Shown here: one piece after another, positions 11,815 to 23,000 of the stretch | How the letters are laid out: the number at the start of each line of letters is the position of its first letter | Position numbering within the stretch: position 1 is the stretch's first letter | Source: Diphasiastrum complanatum | Lineage: Eukaryota; Streptophyta; Lycopodiopsida; Lycopodiales; Lycopodiaceae | NCBI GenBank assembly: GCA_029204225.1 | Contig: CM055098.1 | Coordinates: forward strand, 15,768,858 to 15,832,857 | DNA: 64,000 bases | Reading direction: 5' to 3' | Program-made: the position numbers and the translations under genes | Notes under the pieces: generated by a model | Database searches by the model: none | What the model was told of the DNA's origin: nothing | What the model saw: the letters and a program-made list of their open reading frames with translations, nothing else

Positions 11815-13340
11815 AAAAAACAATCATCAATGGAGTTATCGAGGAAAAGATTTACATGATCCAGCCAGAATGCTATGATGTCGCAAAATTCAAATTTCTC
11901 TAAATCCAGAAAAATGCCAGATATGGGTTTCCCACGGAGTTGTGCTTGGACATGTGATATCAAGACATGGCATCGCCACATATTATTCTAAAATCAAGAT
12001 TATTGTGGAATTGCCACCACCAACAACAATTCGTGGAGTTCATGTGTTTATGGGTCATGCGAACTACTATCAAATTTTTATTATCTTCTTTGCGGACCTA
12101 ATATACAAATTGACTATTGTTCCTATTTGGACAATAGAGGCGTTAGAAGCCTTTGAAAAATTTAAAAAAAAGCATTAACTTCAGCACCGATACTCCGTTC
12201 TCCAGATTGGATGATTGAATTCCATGTTCATACAGATGCCTTAAAATACACCATTGGATCAGTTTTGACGCAGCCAGGTGATTATAAGAAGGATTATCCT
12301 ATACGATTTGCAAGCAGACATCTTACAGATCCATAGAAGAATTATTCAACAACAGAACGTGAAGTGTTAGCCATGATTTTCTGTTCAAAAATTTTGTCAC
12401 TATCTCAAGGAAACGCACTTTGAATTTTATACGGATCACCAGCCGTTACTTTACTTGGTAAACAAGACATGCAATACTGGACGTATTGCAAGATGGTTAC
12501 TATTATTGACTGAATTAGACTTTCGAATTGTGGTTCAAAGGGGAAGCAACATTATCTAGCTGATCACGTGTCGAGAATTGAATCCGCACCAGTTAATATT
12601 GAAGTGAATGATGAATTACCAGATGCTGCATTGTTCTATGTAGAAGTGAATGATGAAATACCTGATGCTAGGACAACCGAATGACTCTTTGACAAAATTA
12701 CAGAAGAGACAATTGATTCATAAGGCTCAACCTTATCAATTGATTGCAGGACAATTGTATCATCGTGGATCAGACAATATTCTACGAAGATGTGTTTTAC
12801 CGCATGAAATCCCAGATTTAATTAGGTTTTCACATGATGGCATGGGCAGAGGACACTTCTGTACAGATATTACTGTTCGCAAACTTTTGCAATCAGGTTG
12901 TTGGTGGCCCTACGCTTCATAAGGACACAGAAAACTATATTCAGACATGTGATGTTTGCCAGCGAGCATGACGACCTACTAGACAGAACTATGAACCCTT
13001 GCATCCGGTTTTATCGCAAGCACCGTTTGAAAAATGGGGACTAGATTATGTTGGTCCTATTCATCCTGCCACGCAAGGATCTCAGGCTCGATACATTATC
13101 GTAGCAACTGACTATATGACCAAGTGGGTTGAGGCATGCAAAATCTACGGCCAAGTTTCTCTATGAAAATATTATAATCAGATTTGGATGTCTGATCGAG
13201 ATTGTCAATGACCGGGGTACACATTTTGTTAATCAAACAATAGAGTGTTTGCTTGAAGATTTTTTTTGTTATACACAGATTTAGTACTCCTTACTATCCC
13301 AGAGAGAATGGCCAAGCTGATGTTGTCATTTTGCATCCAG
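11815..13340 (+). mobile_element. Degraded Ty3/gypsy pol (RT end, RNase H, integrase)
   Basis: In order on the plus strand: RT thumb (LNPEKCQIWVSHGVVLGHVI, about 11900-11960); RNase H with EFHVHTDALKYTIGSVLTQP and YSTTEREVLAMI (about 12210-12380) and FYTDHQPLLYLVN (about 12425); the integrase zinc region ending QTCDVCQRA (about 12700-12970); and the integrase core with [20 protein letters not shown] and YMTKWVEAC (about 13035-13140). Stops and frameshifts are frequent, and the core decays after 13140. It belongs to a different lineage from the chromovirus at 16.5-22.3 kb, judged by the [10 protein letters not shown] type of integrase. Confidence 0.8.
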
Positions 13341-13574
13341 ATCGTTGCTCGATAGCAATTACAAGTATTTTTTCACACTTTTTGTAAAGTCCCTTTTTAT
13401 CTTTCACTTGTGATACTTGTTTGCTATTGGTCTTTTGTTGTATTTAGCCTCGGATGAAATTTATAATTTACCACCCGTTTAGGACTGCATTTCAAAAAAC
13501 TACCAACTAGTAGACAACATCTCACGGAGCAACATGGTTTGAGCTCAACGAGGCTCTCGCCTTTTCAATGTCCT

Positions 13575-13649
13575 ATTCCAGGGAACTTGGCCCCGATCCC
13601 TTGGGGAGGACGATTCCAGGAAACTTGGCCCAATCCCTTGAAGAGGACG
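13575..13649. repeat. Two-copy tandem repeat upstream of TFIIIA
   Basis: A 38-base unit starting ATTCCAGGGAACTTGGCCCC (13575-13612) is followed by a 37-base copy starting ATTCCAGGAAACTTGGCCC (13613-13649). Both end in GAGGACG. It lies about 280 bases before the TFIIIA start codon, in its promoter or 5' UTR. Confidence 0.7.
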
Positions 13650-13930
13650 CTTCTCCAGGCTACACCATAGAGGACGATTCTCAGGCTCACACTTTTCGGT
13701 TTGCTTGCTAAGGTCGTGGGTTTCCAGCGGTTCGTGGCGAGCAGAGTGCAGAGCTGCACTCTTCTGTTGCAGCATCCAGGCAGCAGTGCTTTGCGAGCAG
13801 AGTTGGAGGAAAAGGGCAGGCAGCGTCGGAGCTGGGCAGGTGTGGGCAACAAACATAGGAGTATCTAATGATTGCCCTATCAAAAACATGTGAACCCACC
13901 AAGCGCCTAAGTTTTGACCATCATTGCAAA

Positions 13931-14074
13931 ATGGAATCACCTCCTAAAATCGTCCTGAAACCACAAAGGTCTGAAATTGACTCTACGCCTTCATCACGCA
14001 AGTGTGCTGAGTGTGGTTTTGTGGTGCTAAAACCCTCACTTCTAGCACAACACATGCTTGCACATTCTAATGAG
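13931..14074 (+). CDS. TFIIIA: TFIIIA exon 1
   Basis: It encodes a 24-residue lead and the first visible finger (C25, C28, H41, H45). The exon ends at AATGAG, in front of a strong donor GTGAGTG, in phase 0. Confidence 0.8.
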
Positions 14075-17000
14075 GTGAGTGTTCTCTCTCTGTCTCTCTC
14101 TCATATTTATATGCAAACTTGCTAGTGCAATGACAAATGTAAACGCAACAACTAACAGCAACTCAACAACATAATTGGAGACCAAGTGATAGGTAGTGAG
14201 TGACCAATAATGCCAAGGAACTTGGAGTATAGAGTGACCAGTAGCCTCAGAACTACCATTCTGGAGGTCGGTGAGTCAAACTCCCTGATAGATTACCTTT
14301 ACAAACGGTTGGAATGAACACCTGTGTAACAACTCAAGGTATTTGTAATGCTCAAGAATATATAAAAGTATTCCCCTTGTACAATTTGGGTGTAAGGGTC
14401 ACAAATTTGTGAGACTAGATTGTCCTATCAGAAAGCTTATGCATGTGTTTTTCAACTGATTGATGCTCATCTCATTGTCACAAGCAGAGGCCTTTTTGTT
14501 GTCCTATTGAGGGGTGTACCTCAACGTACAAGCGACCAGATCACCTAAATCGTCACTTAAGGAAGCACAACGGAAAGATGTTAAAGTGTCCATGGCCAAA
14601 CTGCAAGCTTCAATGCACTAACAAGTCTAACTTTAAACGCCATTTGAGAAGACATGATGAGAAGGGCTCGCTTCAGAGGTGCAGGGATAAAAGTATGGAT
14701 AAAATCAAGATGTATCCTTGTGAATGTGGGAAGGAATTTCGAAATTTGTCAGCTCTGCAATATCATCAAGATACAGCGCATGGTATGCAAAAGTACCATT
14801 TGTGTCTGAGCTTTTCTGAGTTTCTTGTGCCTTTAAATTTATCTGAGTTTGAATTTGTCCATTCAGAAATCAATGGACATGAATATACTTGTCTTTTGGA
14901 AGTCATTGAATTGGAATGCATCATAAAAGATCAATCCATCGGTATGCTTAATCTGATAAGTCATGTGCTGTTGACTAGCTAATTTTGTATTTTAAAGTGT
15001 GACTGCTAATCCCAGAGCTTTTGACAAGAATGAATTCAAAACAAACGAGCTAATGTATGTTGTGTTTCCTGAATTTGCTACTTGGTTGAGATTGTCAATC
15101 TGTTGTTTTGTTCCAGCGTGAAGGTGATATTGGTTTTATTTGTTTTATTTGATGTCGTGATTGTTTGATTAGTTATTCAATAGCGTAACTTAGACCATGT
15201 TTGTTTTAATTTTATGAATATGGATCAGGTTGAGATTCAAAGTAGAATGTGGTGGGGGTCTGCCAGGTTTGTAAAATATAGCTCCATCATTTATAACATG
15301 TTCTTTTGGCAGTCATACAGTATGCAGAAATTATATGCTCGGAGGTGGGTTGTTATGAGACTTTCTCGGATGCTGCCTCTTTGAAAGAGCATGCAAGGCT
15401 TTCTCATAGATATGCTCTATGTGAAGTATGTGGGAAGAGTTTCTTAAAGAGAAATCTCAAAAGGCACTATGAAGCTCACAATGGAGCAGTAAAGCAATCA
15501 TTCTACTGCCCGTATGCAAACTGCTCACACGGTTACACCCGGGTATTTCCTTTGAAAGATCGAATGAAATGTTAATGCATGTTAGCCTAGTACAGAACAT
15601 GGTTGCTAGAATTTTGCATGTTTGTCAGTTGTTTATGTTTAGGAATGGAAATGACATCTCTGGTTTTTATTTCTACAAGGCTACTTATTACGCTCTCTAA
15701 TTTTTATATTCTCATTTGGAATCATACACGATTCACCTGTTGTATTCTTTATTTTGTGCTTTTAATGTTTGTATGCGCTGATGTTCTGATGAGAAAAAGA
15801 GCAAGAAGTATAGCCTTTGTGTTTTAGCCTAGTCCATGATTGATGGGAAAAACAGCTCTCACTTGGTCCCCAAATGAAAGTAGTGATCTTAGTTATGCTG
15901 CATGAACTAAACCTCAATTTGTGGGAGTTGGAACTATGGCAGTCAAGAAGATTCTTTTCTAAAAATGGAATATCTTCTTGCAGTTGTGGGATTGGTCCAT
16001 GTTAGAAGAATGATCCTCTAGACAAACTTAGCTCAATATATTTGAGGGAGTCTATCTTGGTAGTGTAGTCTATTGGACTCTCTTCTGAGGTTATTGCGTA
16101 GCAGAACTTTGCCTACGTGTGTGAAGACTGCAACTGGCTTAATTGTTTTTATCCGTCAACTTGGTTGGTCCCGGTGCAGCTCCCGATCGTCCAAATCCCG
16201 GGTAGAGCCCCACAAGGGGTGCAACACGTGGGCTACGACGTGGATGGGTCGGTGGAAGTAGTCTCATCTGGCCTCCCATATATGCGAGATCTTGTCCCTC
16301 CTGCAACAGACAAATTACAATAATCAGTGCACCATAGCATAAAAGAAACGCATCAAACTCGAGTGAGAAACAACAAAGTAGACACTGAAGAGTCATACCT
16401 GTGCTCGTCCAAGGCTGACGTCAGAATCGCCTCGCCAATGCGGTCCATGAACTCGTAAATGAGACCGAGAGTGCACCCCTCACGGTCTACCAGGCGCAAC
16501 ACTCTGAAAATGGGTAGAAGATCCCCTACCAGATTGTTTGTTTGATCTGGTTAAGGCTTTTCGTAACTGACTTACATGAAAGATTGGAAAAACCTTACTG
16601 CTGTGTGGGAGTTCTAGTTCATAGGTGACCTCGCCTAGTCTCCTACTGATGGTAAAGGGACCACAATACCTTGGAGACAACTTAGCACACACTCCTGATT
16701 TGAGGGTTTTAGAGTCAACTGGGACTCTCAAGTAGACTTTCTCACCAGTGGAGAACTGCACATCCCGTCTGTGTGGATCTGCATAATGCCTGGCTCGATC
16801 CTGGGACTGCCTAATGCTACGCTTAGCATGTTCTATCATCTGGTTTAGGTCTTCTAAAAATTTTCTGGCTGCTTCAACTTTTTCTTGTTTAAACCCTACA
16901 GCTGTGGGTGAGCGTGGCTGAAAACCGTACATCAGCATAAATGGGCTGTATCCCGTAGCTGAATGTTTGGTACTGTTATAAGCAAACTCTAATATCGAGA

Positions 17001-20000
17001 GATACTCCTCCCAATTAGTCTGCTTCTTGCTGACGTATGCACGAAGCATATCCTCCAGCACTTGATTTACCCTTTCTGTTTGACCGTCCGTCTGTGGATG
17101 GTCGGTGGTACTCATATTAAGTTTAGTATGGAGATGATGGAATACTGCTCTCCAAAAATTTCCAAAAAACTTACTGTCCCGGTCGCTGACTATGCCGGAA
17201 GGTAGACCGTACAATTTAAATAGCCCGTCTACAAACAACCTCGCTAACTCTGGAGCTCTAACGGTTGTTTTGGTCGGAATGAAATGAGCCATTTTGGTCA
17301 GACGGTCAACTGTGACCCATATAGCGTCATTACCCTTTTGGGTTTTAGGCAGCAGGCCTACTATAAAATCCATGGAGATACTCTCCCATTTACCAGCTGG
17401 TATTTCTAAGGGATGCAACAACCCTCCTGCCTTTAAACGCTCTGCTTTATTTACTTGACATTTCTGGCAACTGGTTACATACTGGTGAACGTCCTTTTTC
17501 ATACTGGGCCAGAAAAATTGCCTACGAAGAAGCTCATAGGTCTTCTGTATGCCTGGGTGTCCCGCACTAGGATTGTCATGACATTCATATAGGACCTGCT
17601 GACTATAATCCTCTGAATTGGGGACACATACTCTATCTCTATAGAGCAAGTACTCATCTTGAATGGAATACTGTTTCCATTTGAATCCTTGAGTCAACTG
17701 ATCCTCAACCACCGGGGTTTGCTTGGGTAATACAGGCTCAAAATCCTCAACGTCATCTGACGACGTATACTCGGACTCATCATCATCCTCAACGGAAGCT
17801 GCCGTATTCTTGGATGAACTGGCACCAGCCCCGGGAACTGGTTCTGGAGTCTGTAACTGTCTGTTCTGGAGTGAGTTCCAGATAATAGAGAAGAATGCAT
17901 CATGCTGGCATTTCCCTCTCAAGGACTCGAGTAACTCATTACGAATCTGAGTAAAACTCAGCTCGTTTATCATAGGCATTCTGCTAAGGGCATCTGCTAC
18001 TGTATTGAATTTTCCACGCCTATATTTGATAGACATGTCAAACTCTTGCATCAACTTTGCCCAACGAGCTTTCCGACCTCTAAGCTCAGGTTGATTGCAA
18101 AGGTATCTGAGACTCACTCTCATGGTCTGTCAGGACCTCAAAGTTGGCACCATACAAATAATGCCTCCAAGTCTTAAGGGCATGGACTATAGAAAAGAGT
18201 TCCTTTTCATAGGCACTGTACCTAGTCTGAGTAGTCGCTAGCATCTGTTTCGATCACAAATGGCTGATTGGGGTCGACGACTTTTAAAACTGGTGCTGTA
18301 GCTAAGGTTGTTTTGAGAGCATCAAAGCTCTCCTGTTGTGCGGACTCCCAAATGAACTCCTTTCCCTTCCCCTTAAGAAGATTTGTCATAGGAACTGCTC
18401 TCTGAGCATATTCCTTGACAAATCGTCTGTAATATCCCGCCAAACCAAGAAAGATCTGAAGTTCCAAAATATTCTGACGTCTCAGCCAACCGAGTATGGC
18501 TTTAACCTTATTTGGGTCCATCTTAATCCTATCTGAAGAGATAATGTGACCCAAATATGCTACTTCTTCAACGAAGAATTCACACTTGGATTGTTTAGCA
18601 TAAAGCTTATGCTTTTTGAGCAGTCGAAACACCTTTCTGAGGTGTTTTAGATGCTCCTTCCTCGTTTTGCTGTAGACGAGGATGTCATCTGAAAGTACGA
18701 CTACAAACTTACCCAAGTATGGTCTGAGGACACTGTTCATCAAGGTCATAAAGGTAGCTGGAGCATTTGTGAGCCCAAATGGCATCACCTTAAACTCATA
18801 TGACCGTGACAAGTCCTAAAAGCTGTTTCCGAGACATCTTCCGATTTTATACGGACTTGATGATATCCCGTTCTGAGGTCTATTTTGCTGAAAAACTTAG
18901 CCCTGTCGGGTTGATCAAACAACTCGTCTGCCCGAGGCATAGGGTATTTATTCTTAATTGTGACTTTATTGAGGGCTCTGTAATCTACGCAAAGACGCAT
19001 AGACCCTTCTTTCTTTTTCACCAATAGGACTAGTGAGGCCCATGGTGAACTACTGGTCTGAATTTGGCCTTTCCCAAGATAGTCTGTTAACTGCCTAGTT
19101 ATTTCTTCATCCTCTGTTCGGCTGACCCGATACGGAGGTTTAGAAACAGGTGCTGTACCTGGTACTAGGTTTATTACATGATCTACCTCTCTGCTAGGTG
19201 GTAAACCATGTGGTAAATCTTCAGGAAAAACATCTTTAAATTTAGACAACAAAGTTTCTAATTTACTGATTTTCTGCTGAATAGAACTGGAAATAGAAAC
19301 TTCAGGAATAAACTGAAAGTCACATAAGAATACCTGATGGTCTTCGTCTTCGATTAGCTGACAGAGCTCTGAACTGCAGACCATAGGGCTGTTGGGAACA
19401 TCATGCTCCCCATGCAACTGGATCTCTCGGCCTTTATGTTGAAAGCTGAGGGTGTTCTCCTGATAGTTTCTGTGGAGGGAAGGTCCTAAACTGTAGAGCC
19501 AATCTTTCCCGAGAACAATGTCTGTTCGATCCAGGTGCATTATCTGAAAGTTTATTTCATCTTGGTACCCCTGAATATCAAGATTTAACTTACTTACCAT
19601 AGTTTCCCATGTTTTTTTATCTTCACCCTTAGCTAATGAAACTATGTACCTATGTTGACTAGGTACTTCTGGTAGTTTAAGCTTTTTAACCAGGGTGTGG
19701 TTGATGAAATTATGGGTTGCCCCATCATCAACCATGACTCTTACTGACTGGTTACCAACTTTCCCATGCATACGTACTAGGTCATGCGGCCCAAAGCTGA
19801 AGGGTCTCGCTAGCATTGCAAAGGTCAGCTGGCAACAGTGTTCATGATCTTCATGATACACTTTGATCTCGGAAGCTGCCGAGTCATTGGGGAAACATAC
19901 AGTCTGAACAAGATGAACTTTTTTTTTATCTTTTTTATCTTTTTTAGTGAAAGGCCCCTTGGGACACTGTCTGACTGTGTGTCCCTTGCCCATACACACA

Positions 20001-23000
20001 AAGCACAAACGTTCTTGTTTGGCTTTCTCAAAATCATCTGGTTTTAAGGGCTGTATGAGTGAAGGGCGTTTCTGAGGAGCTTCACTTAAATTTGTCTTCT
20101 TTCTTTCTTTTTAAAAATTTCTTTTTAAATTGAAAGTCTTTTAGAAAAGGCTGCTCAGAAAGTGGCTGTTTTCTCGCCTTCTTCCTACCCACTGAATCAT
20201 CATAGATTTGAGCATATCTGAGAGCTTGCTCAAGGGTAGTAGGCGAGTTTCTCTGGACCTCTACTTTATATACATCTTTGAGGCCACGGACAAATCCCCT
20301 GATTTTCTGATAGTCATCCATATTTTTAACCTTTAAAATTGCTTCTCGATGCTGCGAGATATATTGGATGAGGGATTTATCCAGTACTGTTCTTTCCCAG
20401 GCTACCCAGGCTCTATCCAGTTCATTTTCTGGTAGAAATTCTCTTAGGAAAGCTTCTTCAAAAGCTTTCCATGACCGGGGAGTTTACCCAGTCTTCTGGA
20501 GATTTAACCACCACTTATAGGCCATAGGCCCTAAGGAAAGACTGGCCTCAATTGCTTGCAAATGGTCAGGGGTCTGTTTAAGAGCATGAATGTTCTTCCA
20601 TTTGTTGAGGAAGGTTTGTAGAATATCTGCATTTCTATCCTTCTCTTCCCCATTAAAAGTAGGAGGCTTTAAATCTTTAAAAACACTGGGGTGAGACCGT
20701 AAAGTCTCACCCGAAACTGATGGAAGTGGAGAAGGGGATAACTGAGAAGTGGAGGGAAGGTTTCCTTTCGCGGAACTCAAAATCAAGCTTTTGAGTTCAG
20801 CGAACGAGTCGTCCACACTGGACTTGAAATTGGCTAATGTTAACTTCAGTTTATCCACTTTTGTTACCAATTGAAGAAACTGCTCCTTGGTAACCAGTTC
20901 GTCGAGTTCTTCGGCGAACTGTTCCTGTTCTTCCACTTCCATGGGTTCCTTCCCTTTTCTGTAAGCCAAGGCTTCTGTTTCAAGTTCGTCGAAGCCTCTC
21001 TCCTGGGGTTGATCAGGTCCCTGAGGAGTGGTCATCTTCGGAACTGAAAGAGAGCTACCTTAACTTCTGAAAGAAAAAACTCTAAAAGACTAATTTACAA
21101 CTGTACAAGGGAAAGGAAAGATGACTTAGCTGTTTCTGAGGACTGTACTTCCAAAGAAAAAATGAAGAGGAACCCTTTCAGATCTTCTCCCCAAGATTTC
21201 AGTCCTGCTGTCCCGGAAAATGCCAGTTTGAAGCTTCAAAACGGTGCCAAATTTCCCGGTTCTTTGAGGATAGTAGCTCGCTGGTCTGATTGTAAGCCAA
21301 CTGTGTTGTTTACTTCTGATTTGAGACCCAAAAAGTATTTCAATTTCTGATTTTGGTGTCTCCTTACCCTCGCTGGCTGGACAGCCACCTGTCTGGCCCA
21401 ATTTTTTAAAATTCAAGGCCCAAAACTTGCTTTAAACTCTGATCTGACTTCAAGTAGTAGGTCGCTGGTCTGTGGCAATCTAGTTTGATGTTCAAACTAC
21501 TGAAAAATCCTCAAAAACAGTGATGAAAAACTAATTTTTCATCTCCCTGTCCAGCGCTGGCCCTGCTAAGAAAAAGTGTTTGAAAACCCTTCAAATCTCC
21601 TTAGATTTCTCTGAAATTTCAGAGGTAGATTTCTGATCCCTCAGCGATGGATCAGCACCACCCTTTCTCCTCAAAAATCCGCTCTGATTCCTTGAATCTG
21701 ATGGCAAAAATCAGAGATGAAGACTAAATTTACAGCGCTGGACCTGCTCTAGAAATTTTAACTAATTTCTCTCTGACCAGCAAGTAAATCCATCAAGATT
21801 TTCTCAGTAGGAGACTGTTCCTACAGCGAGTCTCCTCCTCTATTTCTTTCTGAGAACTTGAAAAAGTTCTGAGCAATCTAGCTACTTTCTCCACTGCTGA
21901 AAACTGAGTTCTCTAGGATGGAGATGGCTCTGATACCAGTGTAATAGATCCTAACACCACAGTAGGGCAAACACTAATTGATCCACCCAACCTTGCCTAC
22001 TCCCTGATATAGAGTAAGCCCCTCCTAGCCCAGTGTGAGGACTGGTAGCATGCTACTGCCAAGTGTCGGCCACGTGGCACTGACGTGGCCGACTGCACGT
22101 TGGGACCCAACTGGGAGCCCTATCCTGCTGACAGGGTCCCTAGACTGTGTTAGGCCCGCCATGACTATGGACCGTGTTGGGGCACAGTACTCACACTGTC
22201 TTGCCCTGTTGGTCATGAACGCTGGACACGACCCTGACTGTGGTATCTGACCTATCTGTGTTCTCTTGGGTTCGGCACTGGTTACGAGCTCGTAACAGAC
22301 TGTGACAACCTGAACCACGTGCTCCACCCTGATGTCAGCAATAACATCTCTAACAACCTCCCATATGAAGTCGGTTGTGATGGCTCCACCACCTCGAGTG
22401 GCATCCACGCCACGTAGGAATATTGTGCCAAGCGGGCAAGAAACCAAGATATTGATGACGGATCGCCGACGAACGTCGGTCCATCCATCGCTCAATATCG
22501 TGCCTCCATCCTGCCACAAAACACCCATTAGCTACATGCAAAAATTGCGGCACCAATAAACCCTAAACACATGCAAAGAGTCTATGGAGACAAAGTACCT
22601 ACGTCTGAGCGAATGGAACTCAGCTCCCGCGTGATGGTCTCCTCCTCCTGATGAAGCATCCTGCCTCATAGTGCCTCTCGCATGGGAGGTGTCCATGTAG
22701 CATCCACGGCTGCCATCTGTGCGCAGAACTCCCTGAACTTTGACACCCAAGTGTCAGCAACAACAAAAGGAATGTCGCACTCGTAAAAGAACTGGCCAGC
22801 AAGTTGAGTGCACCGGGCCTGCTGCTCTCTTTGCCACCTGCATCGACCAAGGGTCTGCTGTGTGGGCCTAACCCCTCTCTACTGTACATTATGGCGCTCG
22901 TGGTCTAGTTGACCGTGAGGATGGCTGATTTGTGGGTGTGTCACTTTGTCTGGCAGGACCTGTCGAAGCATGTGGTGCATCTGCTGCCGAAGAAGAGGAG

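Larger units (their letters stand above)
16525..22297 (-). mobile_element. Ty3/gypsy chromovirus-type element inserted in TFIIIA intron 3
   Basis: On the minus strand the order is: 5' LTR (21940-22297), primer site (21928-21938), about 0.9 kb of leader, gag, zinc knuckle, protease, RT, RNase H, integrase. It ends abruptly at about 16525, within the sequence after the integrase, where the plus-strand relative (63225) continues. The 3' LTR and chromodomain end are lost, together with part of the hAT target. At its right edge the LTR interrupts the hAT sequence at VVQVVT. Pol is frame-broken at two points, so the element is not autonomous. Confidence 0.9.

Noticed and set aside
13545-13940. 131-codon minus-strand frame upstream of TFIIIA
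   Set aside because: It overlaps the plus-strand promoter or 5' UTR and its repeat. It has no domain, and two other frames are open in the same GC-rich stretch.
22025-22300. Continuation of the hAT frame through VTVCYELV...
   Set aside because: The frame after VVQVVT lies inside the gypsy LTR, so the residues are not hAT.
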